Below the pieces are notes generated by a model. That model searched no databases and was not told where the DNA came from. It saw only the letters and a list, made by a program, of their open reading frames with translations. Source: a virus. From it: 22,018 bases of DNA. Of this stretch, positions 6,181 to 13,432 are shown in pieces (positions within the stretch are counted from its first letter, which is position 1; each line of letters opens with the position of its first letter). Location: IMG/VR virus record IMGVR_UViG_3300005253_001308, positions 1 to 22,018 of that record. One strand, 5' to 3'. The position numbers and the translations under genes are program-made.

Positions 6181-6488
6181 TACTCGTTGACTCCGGCTTT
6201 CATCGAGAAGTGGCCGTGAACCATGCTCTCGTAGGAACCGTCGGTAATCTGCGCCTGAATCCGGTAGTCGCCCTCGATAACCGCAGTCGTCGTCGTGTAG
6301 TAGTATTCGTAGGTCCCGGTGGCCGTCTTGCTCATGGCCTGCTCGTCGACGACAGCCGTACCGGACGGGTTCACCACGCTGACGATAACGGCAGTGGCGT
6401 CCACCAGGGCCTCGTCGTCGTCGTAGACGTAGACGATGATCCTGACAGTCCCCTTGCGCACGAATTCGGTAATGACCGGTATTGCCAT
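6180..6488 (-). CDS. Small Ig-like beta-sandwich tail protein, 102 aa
   Basis: The sequence alternates short strands and turns as in an immunoglobulin-like or macroglobulin-like domain: an N-terminal GTVRIIVYVYDDDEALVDA strand pair, then VIVSVVNPSGTAVVD, a TGTYEYYYTTTTAVIEGDYR block and a C-terminal VHGHFSMKAG strand. Such small beta-sandwich proteins decorate phage tails or heads and often bind polysaccharide. The ribosome site GGAGGG is formed by the last Gly-Gly codons of the upstream gene, and the stop overlaps the start of the hub-like gene. It is very likely a virion component; the exact place is unknown. Confidence 0.55.
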   Translation of the reverse strand: MAIPVITEFVRKGTVRIIVYVYDDDEALVDATAVIVSVVNPSGTAVVDEQAMSKTATGTYEYYYTTTTAVIEGDYRIQAQITDGSYESMVHGHFSMKAGVNE

Positions 6489-6489
6489 G

Positions 6490-6690
6490 CTACCCTCCGG
6501 TGGTAATGACCTTGGTCCCGCGATTCTGTGCGGTCACCGCATTAGTCCGGCGATTCTGAGCCGAGATAAGGTTGCCCGCCCGACGGGAGGCAGTCATAAG
6601 CTGGCCCTGTACGTTGCGGGCAACGGAAGCCAGCCAGCCATCCCAAAGGCTCCACTTCTGATCGAAGTACATATCGTTGAACAGGGGCAT
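6490..6690 (-). CDS. Small tail-module protein, 66 aa
   Basis: The protein starts with an aromatic-rich segment (MYFDQKWSLWDGWLASVARN) and a helix (VQGQLMTASRRAGNLIS). It ends with two short direct repeats, AQNRRTNAVT and AQNRGTKVIT, before Gly-Gly. The repeats and basic residues suggest a binding tail. The ATG at 6690 follows GGAGAAG. The gene is tightly spaced to the Ig-like gene below, for which it supplies the ribosome site. No family is recognised; a tail assembly or fibre-linking part is inferred from position only. Confidence 0.5.
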   Translation of the reverse strand: MPLFNDMYFDQKWSLWDGWLASVARNVQGQLMTASRRAGNLISAQNRRTNAVTAQNRGTKVITTGG

Positions 6691-6741
6691 CAGTGCTTCT
6701 CCACTTCCCGCCGCCGGCGCTTCAGAGCGTGGCTGTCCTGG

Positions 6742-7155
6742 CTATTCTGCCGCCGGAGCATCCGGCTCTTCCTTGCGTGCCGTCTTCGCTGTTGGTTCGT
6801 GTGGCTTGGTGAACCCTTCCTTGACGAATTCATATACGATGCTCCCGTTTACCCTGAAGACGGCCGGGCAGACCTGCTCCGCTCTCTTCTTCAGCCAGTC
6901 ATGGACGCCCTCGCCGATAACGATTTCATCCTTGCCCTCCGCCTCGTCAATGGCCGTGGCCAGGCGGTTGCCCTGAATGGAATCGTCCATGGTCTTGAAC
7001 TCGGAGTTGTTGAGGATGGCCAGGAAGATGTGCCGGGTTTCCGTTGACATTACTGCTGGCACGGTTGCGGTGGGCGCCGTAACGGGAATCTTGATCTTGT
7101 CTTTGCCGTTGTAGCCTAACAGGCCCTCGTTGGTAAAGTGTTTCTCGCTTGACAT
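6742..7155 (-). CDS. Hypothetical tail-module protein, 137 aa
   Basis: The ATG at 7155 follows AAGGAGAG. Residues 1-40 look like a strand region rich in Ala/Thr/Pro (IPVTAPTATVPAV). Residues 40-115 are mixed helix and strand with a FLAILNNSEFKTMDDS helix and an EIVIGEGVHDWLKKRAEQ segment. Residues ~118-137 are a Lys/Glu/Ala/Pro tail (KPHEPTAKTARKEEPDAPAA), probably disordered. No catalytic motif is seen. It is likely a small virion or tail assembly protein; a chaperone role is possible but cannot be supported. Confidence 0.5.
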   Translation of the reverse strand: MSSEKHFTNEGLLGYNGKDKIKIPVTAPTATVPAVMSTETRHIFLAILNNSEFKTMDDSIQGNRLATAIDEAEGKDEIVIGEGVHDWLKKRAEQVCPAVFRVNGSIVYEFVKEGFTKPHEPTAKTARKEEPDAPAAE

Positions 7156-7186
7156 TGAACTCTCCTTGTCTTATTCCCGGGCCGAC

Positions 7187-7408
7187 CTACGACTCCGGTT
7201 CGGGGTCGCCAGTCGTGCCTTCCTCGGCATTGATGGCAGCGACGGTCTCCTCGTGGATATCGGCGATGGTGGTGGGCAGCAGCTCAAACTCGATTGACCG
7301 CCGTTGCTTGACACCTTCGGAGTCCACGCCGTAGTCCGCCCTGACGCGGTGTTCGCCATTCGTCTCGGTGACGACGCATGAGATTGGGTTGGTGATCTTC
7401 TTGGGCAT
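7187..7408 (-). CDS. Small hypothetical protein, 73 aa
   Basis: The ATG at 7408 has a strong ribosome site (AAAGGAGG) about 12 bases after the stop of the tail fibre gene. The protein begins MPKKITNPISCVVTETNGEH. The first half looks like a small beta-hairpin domain (CVVTETNGEHRVRADYGVDS) and the end is acidic (EEGTTGDPEPES). No family is recognised. It is in the tail operon and probably a minor structural or assembly protein. Confidence 0.5.
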   Translation of the reverse strand: MPKKITNPISCVVTETNGEHRVRADYGVDSEGVKQRRSIEFELLPTTIADIHEETVAAINAEEGTTGDPEPES

Positions 7409-7424
7409 TGGTCTGTCCTCCTTT

Positions 7425-10400
7425 CTAACCGAGCCTCTGTATTCCGAATACTATCGTCTCAAACAGAATGTCGGTAGTATCAGTAATGTTTTTGTAATAC
7501 AGTTCTACGGTGCGATCTTTGGTTAGGTTAGCCGTTCCCCACCCGATAAACGGGCCAACATCAGCGGCCGCAAACTTACGGTGAGCGTGTATAAGCTCCA
7601 GTTCATTCACCAACCTCGCCGTGCCGCCTGAGCCGATGGCCGTCCCAATAATGTCACCGCCGTTGTCTTCCTGAAGCGAATAGGTATCGGCAGTCAACTT
7701 GGTCACGAGGAAGATTCTATCATTGAGGTCGGTTGCTGTTGCTACCCCGGTAATCTTTATCTTATCGTTGGTGCTGAAGGGGTGCCCGACATCGGTAACT
7801 ACCACTGGAGTTGCGTTGGTAGTGCTGGCAATAGGGCCGGTGGTTTCGGTCAACTCAAAGACGACAGCCTTATAGGTCTTATTAGCGCCACCCCCTGCGG
7901 CACTCGAATCAAAGTCTAGCCGGTACACACCCGTAGCCCCGACTGTGATGTTGTTGTTGGTGTGGTCGCCATTGCTGATATTCTCGGGACAGTCCGCATC
8001 GAAGACGGTTATCAACTCCCAGCCGTGCTGCTGCTCGGGAGTGAGGGCACCAGAGTTGTTGTCGACAGCGATGCCAGCGAAATCTCCCTGGCCAATGAAG
8101 ATGTCGTTGCCTTCATCATCAGTAAACCACGGCTCATTCGGTGTGACGGTCTTTACCCAGTGCTGACCGCGAGCGGCGATGTCTGGCCCGGCCGCAGCCT
8201 TCTCCACAAGGTAGAAGTCGGCGGTCACTTCCATGATTGCTAGGCCGGAAGCGACGGCCGAGTTGCTGATGCGCACCGCCTCGATCCTGGCGGCGTCGTT
8301 GGTGTTGTAGGCATCAAGGTGGTAGTAGTCGCTGGCCGATTCTCCTGTCAGTATCCCCTTGGTGTCGGCCATGAGCAGGTCGCCCGTTAGTGTCAGGTCA
8401 GCGAACGAGGGGCTTTCCCCGTCCGGCGTCCAGTGCTGCCACACGGTTCCTGACCGCCCATACAGCAGGTTATTACCCACGTCCAGGGCGATCGCGCCGT
8501 CCAAGTTGATGTCGATGTCACTGTCTGAAGGGGCACCATCGTAGATCGGCAGGTAGAAGGCCCGCGGCGTAATCATTCCGAGACCGTGATAGGCGACGTA
8601 AGTGATATCCGTGCTGGCCCCACTGGCGAAATCCCTGTCGAGGTCGACGTTGCTGGCGTCGGTGACTGCCGTAATCCTGTACCATCCTGCCGTGACGTTG
8701 GTTCCCGAGATAATCCGCACCACATCGCCGACCACTGAGTTAGTGAACTTGTTGGTTTCAGTGAGTTCATCGTTGTCAGCGCCGTCTGCCGTGCCCGTCG
8801 TGGAACTGGTGTACTTGCCCTCATTCTCCCCGACAGCAATGTGCGGCTGCACTACTTCATCAAACAGGCCGAGGTCCATAAAGCTGTAATTGGTCTCCTC
8901 GGCGAAGAGCAGCACAGGGACATTGTTGCCAGAGTCGTCCGATTCGTCGATTGTAATTTGTGCAATCTTGGCGTCTGCGTCCTGGACCGCGTAGTTCATC
9001 CTTACTTCGTTGTTGGCGCCCCATGAGTGTTGCGCATTATCGTTTGACTGTGCGATATTGCTACTTGTAGAGATCGAACCCCCTGTGACGCTGATACCAA
9101 GGTCAAAAAATGCGCTACCGGCCACTTCCAGTTTCCCGCTTACCATGAGGTCGTCCTCGGAGGCAAGGCCGTGGCTGGTTGTAGCAGCATCGCCCACTCG
9201 CAGATAGGCACCGACGCCCTTCAGCGTCGGGACATTTGAGAGCGTCTCAATCGACAGGTAATCGTCGACGTCCCCATTCGGGATGATGTAGATTGCCCCG
9301 GCGCTGACTATCTTGCCACCCGAGGTCAGCCGAACGTCGGCAGTCCCGTAGGTTGCACCTGTCAGGTCGATACCGTAGCCGAATCCCTTAGTGCCGCCGC
9401 CCATGGATGCTTCGGCAATCTTGATGGCCGCATCCATCTGACGGCCAGTCCCGCCCACGGCCTCGTTCCGAATCATCAGACCAACATCGTCGGACGTGAT
9501 CGTCTCGTTGCCCCGCGTCTGAATGTTGATTAGCCCACCGTAGAGGTTGGCGGCGTTCAGTCCGGTGCCCTGGCTGATATGAGCGGTGAAGCCCCTGACG
9601 TCCCCGGAGACGGTCACGCTGCCGGCAGAGTAGTCGGCATGGAAGAGAGCGCCCTCAAGCATGGCAGCGTATTTGCTCACTGCTGCCATCGTAGCCTCAA
9701 AGTAACCGCCTCTGACATTAGCACCGGCGCTGGTAGCATTGCCAGTTACCCTGGACCGAATACCCGTCAAGTCACCACTGGAGACTCTAGAACCCAGCGT
9801 AATCCAAATGCCATTAGCGGCTATTGTTTCAAGTGGTGTATTAATATAGATTGCTTGCTCACCAGAATTAAGAATGTCTGTGCCAGCTATACGAAGGTGA
9901 TAATCCGCAGCAGCCGCAGGTGATATATCAAGGATGCCGTCAAGGAACGTGGTGCCTGTTACCTCAAAGTCACCGGATACCATGAGGTCGTCTTCGGAGT
10001 TGAGAGTGTGCTGCGTCGTGGCAGCGTCACCAATCCGGAAGTAATCGCCCGCCAGTCCAGCCAGCGTCGTCACCGTGCCGTCATTCGTAATGTCGAGAAC
10101 CTTGGCGCCGCCGACGTAGACATCGACGGACTGCCCCGATGCCGCCATGATGGCGGTATCCCCGCTTGAGCCGTCTGCCCAAAAGACCTGCTGCGAAGCG
10201 CCGCCCTTGTTGACGTACATGGCGATGTCGCCAGAGGCCGTCACATTGCCAATCAGAAACGAATCGGCGGCTACGGCCTGAGCTACCGGTGTCCCGACGG
10301 CAATGCCCGCCAAGGGCGTGTTAGCCCCCAGGATAGAGCTTCTGAGCACCATCCCGACGTCGGCATCGGTGCCGAACTCGAATACCGCATCATCCACGCG

Positions 10401-10712
10401 GATATCCTCGATGGCGTTGACCGCCGTATTGAGGTCGGTGATCGACTTCGCCGTGATGTTGAGGAAGATTCTGCCGCCGCTGGAGTGGGCAGCCGCCGAT
10501 GTGCCCTGAGCCGCTCGCGTGAAAGTCAGCGTGTCGGTCGCCCGATTGGTGACAGCGAGTATCTCGTCGTCAATGGTGATGTGGAACGGGTAGGTTGAGG
10601 GGAACAGGGCGCCGTCGCCAGCCGTAACGTCTACTGTCAAAGCAGAATCCGTCAAAGCAGCGGCGAGTTTACTGAAGGCTCTGTTCTTGACTACCAGAAA
10701 CGATGTAGCCAT
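7425..10712 (-). CDS. Large tail fibre or tailspike-like protein, 1095 aa
   Basis: Residues ~14-82 are a compact module with FPSTYPFHITIDDEILAVT and TFTRAAQGTSAAAHSSGG, shared with the adjacent adaptor protein. Residues ~90-600 are Ala/Gly/Thr/Asp-rich beta strands typical of phage fibre shafts, with two related blocks (GDAATTQHTLNSEDDLMVSG, near residue 235, and GDAATTSHGLASEDDLMVSG, near 515). The stretch between these blocks has further stem-like repeats. Residues ~955-1040 (TNATPVVVTDVGHPFSTND, then IKITGV) match the FCCH-type phage domain with its Pro-VVVT-GH signature. The length and fold suit a host-recognising fibre that trimerises. The start ATG at 10712 follows AGGGGG. I am confident it is a fibre-type protein; receptor and fold are not visible. 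Confidence 0.7.
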   Translation of the reverse strand: MATSFLVVKNRAFSKLAAALTDSALTVDVTAGDGALFPSTYPFHITIDDEILAVTNRATDTLTFTRAAQGTSAAAHSSGGRIFLNITAKSITDLNTAVNAIEDIRVDDAVFEFGTDADVGMVLRSSILGANTPLAGIAVGTPVAQAVAADSFLIGNVTASGDIAMYVNKGGASQQVFWADGSSGDTAIMAASGQSVDVYVGGAKVLDITNDGTVTTLAGLAGDYFRIGDAATTQHTLNSEDDLMVSGDFEVTGTTFLDGILDISPAAAADYHLRIAGTDILNSGEQAIYINTPLETIAANGIWITLGSRVSSGDLTGIRSRVTGNATSAGANVRGGYFEATMAAVSKYAAMLEGALFHADYSAGSVTVSGDVRGFTAHISQGTGLNAANLYGGLINIQTRGNETITSDDVGLMIRNEAVGGTGRQMDAAIKIAEASMGGGTKGFGYGIDLTGATYGTADVRLTSGGKIVSAGAIYIIPNGDVDDYLSIETLSNVPTLKGVGAYLRVGDAATTSHGLASEDDLMVSGKLEVAGSAFFDLGISVTGGSISTSSNIAQSNDNAQHSWGANNEVRMNYAVQDADAKIAQITIDESDDSGNNVPVLLFAEETNYSFMDLGLFDEVVQPHIAVGENEGKYTSSTTGTADGADNDELTETNKFTNSVVGDVVRIISGTNVTAGWYRITAVTDASNVDLDRDFASGASTDITYVAYHGLGMITPRAFYLPIYDGAPSDSDIDINLDGAIALDVGNNLLYGRSGTVWQHWTPDGESPSFADLTLTGDLLMADTKGILTGESASDYYHLDAYNTNDAARIEAVRISNSAVASGLAIMEVTADFYLVEKAAAGPDIAARGQHWVKTVTPNEPWFTDDEGNDIFIGQGDFAGIAVDNNSGALTPEQQHGWELITVFDADCPENISNGDHTNNNITVGATGVYRLDFDSSAAGGGANKTYKAVVFELTETTGPIASTTNATPVVVTDVGHPFSTNDKIKITGVATATDLNDRIFLVTKLTADTYSLQEDNGGDIIGTAIGSGGTARLVNELELIHAHRKFAAADVGPFIGWGTANLTKDRTVELYYKNITDTTDILFETIVFGIQRLG
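9096..9212 (-). repeat. Second copy of a fibre repeat block
   Basis: Encodes GAYLRVGDAATTSHGLASED plus DLMVSGKLEVAG and is closely related to the block at 9936-10050. Internal duplication of the fibre gene. Confidence 0.6.
9936..10050 (-). repeat. First copy of a fibre repeat block
   Basis: Encodes GDYFRIGDAATTQHTLNSED plus DLMVSGDFEVTG. The DNA also matches the block at 9096-9212 over short stretches (e.g. TACCATGAGGTCGTC on the plus strand), so the duplication is fairly recent or under selection. Confidence 0.6.
10467..10673 (-). repeat. FPxxxPFxITID module, tail fibre copy
   Basis: A ~69-residue module at the N-terminal end of the tail fibre (residues ~14-82), also found inside the adaptor protein at 11170-11376. 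Shared signature: (A/T)-x-FP-(S/T)-(T/Y)-(Y/F)-PF-(H/Y)-ITID-(D/S)-E-(I/V)-L-x-VT. Confidence 0.65.
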
Positions 10713-10722
10713 GGATATCCCC

Positions 10723-11565
10723 CTAGTCCTTGGGCAGACTCTCGTAATTGTCGACGAGGGTGTGGGACCTCAGTTCTTGCTTGTAGATGCTCAGTTGCTC
10801 AAGCCCCCACGAATTCATACGCGGGCCGACATTCACGCCGCCGACATTGAGGGCGTTGATCTGCTCGCGTCCTTTGTTGATCGCGGCCCGGGCCTGGACA
10901 CCCTGAATGAGTATGTATTCATGTTCCGGCCTGAGGGTGGAACTATTCTCGGTGAGTGTGTGTTCCTTGAGGCAGTACAGATGCACGGCTTCGCCGCCTG
11001 CCGGATTGATATTCATGTCGAGCGTCAGAATATCGGCAAACCGGTCGGCGTTGCGATACTGCTTCGGTTGCCTCCCTATCCGGTACTCGACCGGCCTGTT
11101 CCTGCGAACCCGGATGAGGTTGCCGATGTTGTTGAGGTTGGCGATCTCCTTGGAGTTCGCCGTGGTAACGATCGTCAACCCCGCACCCTTGCTGACCGTG
11201 TGGATCGCAGCGGTCGTTTCCAGTTTCGCCCTGCCGACGGTAAAGTTTTCCGAGGACGCCAGGGCCGTCACCTGAAGAACCTCGCTATCGATCGTGATGT
11301 AGAACGGGAAGGTGGTCGGGAAGGCGTCGTCGGAAGCCACCACGAGGTTCGTCGCCGATGCTGACAGTTCGGTGGCCACGGTGCTCAGGGCATCGTAGGC
11401 GGTGACCTTGGCCTCGTAGGGCATCTTCTGTTCCATTTCCCGGAGCGTGTTGGCAATCAGCCGGTCGAGTTCGTCGTCTTCCCACTCGAGGTCGACGCCT
11501 TCCACGAACTCGTCCCGAAGATTATCGCGCACCGCCGCCCGAATGTCTGATCGCTTTCTAGCCAT
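10723..11565 (-). CDS. Probable head-tail adaptor with inserted fibre-type module, 280 aa
   Basis: The N-terminal ~60 residues (RSDIRAAVRDNLRD, then WEDDELDRLIANTLREMEQK) form the helical start typical of gp6-like phage adaptor proteins, which sit on the portal ring and link head to tail. Residues ~64-132 are an insertion almost identical in pattern to the N-terminal module of the tail fibre downstream. Residues ~133-280 return to an adaptor-like domain (ANLNNIGNLIRVRRNRPVEY, later ILIQGVQARAAINKG). The start ATG at 11565 follows GAAGGA. The inserted module might contact the fibre. It is followed immediately by the tail fibre gene. The adaptor role is inferred from the helical N-terminus, the position between capsid and tail genes and the family habit. 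Confidence 0.55.
   Translation of the reverse strand: MARKRSDIRAAVRDNLRDEFVEGVDLEWEDDELDRLIANTLREMEQKMPYEAKVTAYDALSTVATELSASATNLVVASDDAFPTTFPFYITIDSEVLQVTALASSENFTVGRAKLETTAAIHTVSKGAGLTIVTTANSKEIANLNNIGNLIRVRRNRPVEYRIGRQPKQYRNADRFADILTLDMNINPAGGEAVHLYCLKEHTLTENSSTLRPEHEYILIQGVQARAAINKGREQINALNVGGVNVGPRMNSWGLEQLSIYKQELRSHTLVDNYESLPKD
11170..11376 (-). repeat. FPxxxPFxITID module, adaptor copy
   Basis: A ~69-residue module inserted in the adaptor protein (residues ~64-132), with FPTTFPFYITIDSEVLQVT. It is a close match to the tail fibre copy at 10467-10673, also at DNA level in short runs. Confidence 0.65.
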
Positions 11566-11567
11566 GA

Positions 11568-11780
11568 TTACACGTCCTTCTCAACCTCTTCCCGAGGTCC
11601 GAAGCGTTCATGGGCAGCCTCGGTGAGCCGCCAACCGAACTGCGCAGGCTGCGGGAGTGAGACCAACTGCCTCGCTACGGCCCTGCACTCCGGGCAATGA
11701 ATCGGCTCCCCGCAATCAGCCATCGGCCTGAAGGTCTCGAACCGGTGGCCATCCTTGCACTCGTACTCGTAGAGCGGCAT
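11568..11780 (-). CDS. FmdB-type zinc ribbon protein, 70 aa
   Basis: Begins MPLYEYECKDGHRFETFRPM, the classic FmdB zinc-ribbon opening, followed by HCPECRAVARQLVSLPQPA. The zinc ligands would be C8 (CKDGH), then C29/C32 (CPEC) and a fourth near H12 or C23. FmdB-type ribbons are small regulatory or assembly-like proteins; in phage structural operons they turn up as small proteins of unclear job. The ATG overlaps the preceding stop (TAATG), so it is translated with the virion genes. The first ribbon cysteine pair (CxxC) has become C-K-D-G-H, so metal binding may be weaker. A role in virion assembly or as a nucleic-acid-binding chaperone is possible but unproven. Confidence 0.65.
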   Translation of the reverse strand: MPLYEYECKDGHRFETFRPMADCGEPIHCPECRAVARQLVSLPQPAQFGWRLTEAAHERFGPREEVEKDV

Positions 11781-12124
11781 TAGATGTAGCCAGCCGTGAT
11801 CCTGGTCCCGTCGTGCTCGATGTTGCCGAAGCGGATACCGGTGGAGAAGGGTATCGGCGGGTCGAAGGTGTGGACGACGGTTCTCTCCCCAGCGAGGTAG
11901 AACTTCGCTACCTCGTCGTCCGTCCCGTCCGTGTCGTCGTGGAGCGTGGCGTGCCTCATGCTGCTACTCGAATTGGACAAGATGAGCCAGTAGAGCTTGC
12001 CAGGGGCACCCTTGATATTGCCGGCGGCAGTGATGCGCGTCTTCAGGCAGATTTCCGACCCTCTGCCTTGCGTTGGCACGAGGTTCTTCGGGTCTGCTTC
12101 CAGCTTGTTGTCTGACTCTGCCAT
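11780..12124 (-). CDS. Probable small virion protein, 114 aa
   Basis: The protein is rich in beta strands: ICLKTRITAAGNIKGAPGKL, then LYWLILSNSSSSMRHATLHD and YLAGERTVVHTFDPPIPFS, ending with an FGNIEHDGTRITAGYI strand. It has no membrane segments or catalytic signature. This fits a compact beta-barrel decoration or tail-completion protein. Its start overlaps the stop of the gene before it (ATGA) and its stop overlaps the start of the FmdB gene (TAATG), so three genes are chained. The ribosome site GGGAGGT lies in the last codons of the upstream gene. A decoration, connector or neck role is inferred from position only. Confidence 0.55.
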   Translation of the reverse strand: MAESDNKLEADPKNLVPTQGRGSEICLKTRITAAGNIKGAPGKLYWLILSNSSSSMRHATLHDDTDGTDDEVAKFYLAGERTVVHTFDPPIPFSTGIRFGNIEHDGTRITAGYI

Positions 12125-12351
12125 CAGTCTGTACCTCCCAGGATTTCATCTATCGTCTCAAGTCCCGGCTGACTATTCGACAGCTCCCCTTCCCGGTCTG
12201 CTGACTGCCGGATGAACTCCGTCGTCGGGTTGATGAAGGTGAAGACGTAGACCCCATCGGCGGTGACCTCGCAGGACTTGAGCCTCTTCAGTTGCTTGGC
12301 GTTGAGCGCCTTCAACTGGCTGAGCATGATATTGGGAATAAGCTTTGACAT
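12124..12351 (-). CDS. Small virion-module protein, 75 aa
   Basis: Starts MSKLIPNIMLSQLKALNAKQ and continues LKRLKSCEVTADGVYVFTFI, then ends in an acidic helix (REGELSNSQPGLETIDEILG). The N-terminal helix is basic and the middle is a beta hairpin. The ATG at 12351 follows GGGAGAG, which can pair with an upstream arm and may be under RNA control (see the structure at 12356-12398). The last codons LGGTD supply the ribosome site of the following gene. No family is recognised; a head-completion or assembly role is guessed from position between capsid and adaptor genes. Confidence 0.5.
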   Translation of the reverse strand: MSKLIPNIMLSQLKALNAKQLKRLKSCEVTADGVYVFTFINPTTEFIRQSADREGELSNSQPGLETIDEILGGTD

Positions 12352-12355
12352 TTGA

Positions 12356-12398
12356 CTCTCCCGCCCTGGCGGGGGAGAGCCCGTTGACTCTCCCCCGC
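12356..12398 (-). promoter_or_regulatory. Three-element RNA structure over a ribosome site
   Basis: On the minus strand, GCGGGGGAGAG (12398-12388) pairs perfectly over 11 bases with CTCTCCCCCGC (12379-12369). The second arm can instead pair by CTCTCCC with GGGAGAG (12362-12356), the ribosome site of the gene at 12124-12351. The first and third elements are near-copies (GGGAGAGTCAA). Mutually exclusive pairing could switch or tune translation. The pairing is seen; the control is inferred. It could also act as a stabilising hairpin. Confidence 0.45.
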
Positions 12399-12404
12399 AA
12401 CTGG

Positions 12405-12497
12405 TTACTTCTTCGGTTTGGCCTTAGCCTTTGGCTTGGGCTCGGTATCGCCCTTCTCAGGGACAATCCCTTCCCTCACCAACAGTTCACCGGTCAT
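12405..12497 (-). CDS. Basic 30-residue peptide
   Basis: Reads MTGELLVREGIVPEKGDTEP followed by KPKAKAKPKK. The first part has a hydrophobic-charged pattern (LLVREGIVPEKG) and the last third is almost only Lys, Ala and Pro. It has a very good ribosome site (CGGGAGG) 5-6 bases before the ATG at 12497. Its leader is nearly identical to that of the scaffold-like gene. A basic tail may bind DNA, RNA or the acidic capsid surface. It is probably a short accessory of the capsid module; it could also be a decaying remnant of a longer gene. Confidence 0.5.
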   Translation of the reverse strand: MTGELLVREGIVPEKGDTEPKPKAKAKPKK

Positions 12498-12532
12498 TTT
12501 GACCTCCCGTTGGAGTGATTAGCCGGGGCAGG

Positions 12533-13369
12533 CTATTCGAGAGTCAGCCAGACCTCGAGGTCGCCGTAACCGCTGATGGTCATTACCGTCAGGTAGCCGA
12601 CGGTGTGCGTGGCGTCCGCGGCCTTCAGGGCGATGGTTCCGTCCGCGTGCATCTGAGCCATGCGCTCGTTCACGCTGTCCCCGAAGTAGGCCGTCGGCGT
12701 GATGATGCACCGGCCCTTGCGCTGGACCCAGCCGAAGTAACCTGACGTCATGGTGTCGGCGAGGCAGACGCCCATAGCCGAAGCGTAGGCCGCCCCACTC
12801 GTTGCATTGGTGGGTGAAATCAGGTTGTTGAAGATGGACGGGTACGCCGTGACACCGGTGGAGTTGACGACGAGGGCCGTCTGCAGGCCGTTCCGGTGGT
12901 CGAGGTAGATGGTCACGTCATCGACGCCGCTGGCGGCCTCGTTGCCGACGATGCGGTACTCAACGTAGTGGCCGCTGGGGAAGACGGACAGCATCCCGTC
13001 CTCGTAGTAGTTCTCCACCCTGTCTTCGGGATCGTTCAGAATGAGGGTGGTGGAACCGACGGCGAAGTCGCTGAGGGCGTCGAGGCTGCCCTCATAGCCG
13101 GCAACGTCGTCGGAGCCGGGGACAAGGTTGCCGTTGACGACCATGCGGGCAATCGGGCCGCTGGTGTTGGTCTCGCCCCACTTGCCATACCGGAAGCGGC
13201 GGCCGTCTGCGTAGTCGAGGCAGGAGCCCAACGGGTATTCCTGCCCCACCGACTGCTCGTAGACGTTGGGACGGAAGAGGTTGGACGCGATGGGGCTGCG
13301 GGGCATCCACAGCGCCATGCCGTCCTCGACGATAAGTTTGTGCCGGGGGTTGAAAATCTCGACGGTCAT
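12533..13369 (-). CDS. Probable capsid decoration or head protein, 278 aa
   Basis: This lies directly after the major capsid gene in transcription order. It starts MTVEIFNPRHKLIVEDGMAL and has many short strands, e.g. CLDYADGRRFRYGKWGETN and a SDDVAGYEGSLDALSDFAVG block. Its C-terminal half includes VDDVTIYLDHRNGLQTALVV and a GYFGWVQRKGRCIITPTAYF segment, the sort of trimeric beta-sandwich pattern seen in head-decorating proteins. No membrane or catalytic signatures. The ATG at 13369 follows TGGAGGT. The location after the capsid gene is the main basis; the decoration role is a family-level inference. A tail-completion protein is the alternative. Confidence 0.5.
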   Translation of the reverse strand: MTVEIFNPRHKLIVEDGMALWMPRSPIASNLFRPNVYEQSVGQEYPLGSCLDYADGRRFRYGKWGETNTSGPIARMVVNGNLVPGSDDVAGYEGSLDALSDFAVGSTTLILNDPEDRVENYYEDGMLSVFPSGHYVEYRIVGNEAASGVDDVTIYLDHRNGLQTALVVNSTGVTAYPSIFNNLISPTNATSGAAYASAMGVCLADTMTSGYFGWVQRKGRCIITPTAYFGDSVNERMAQMHADGTIALKAADATHTVGYLTVMTISGYGDLEVWLTLE

Positions 13370-13432
13370 TGTAGCTAGACCTCCATTTCACTACCGAGAG
13401 CCTATTAGAGACCCACTCTCTCAGGTCTTTCC

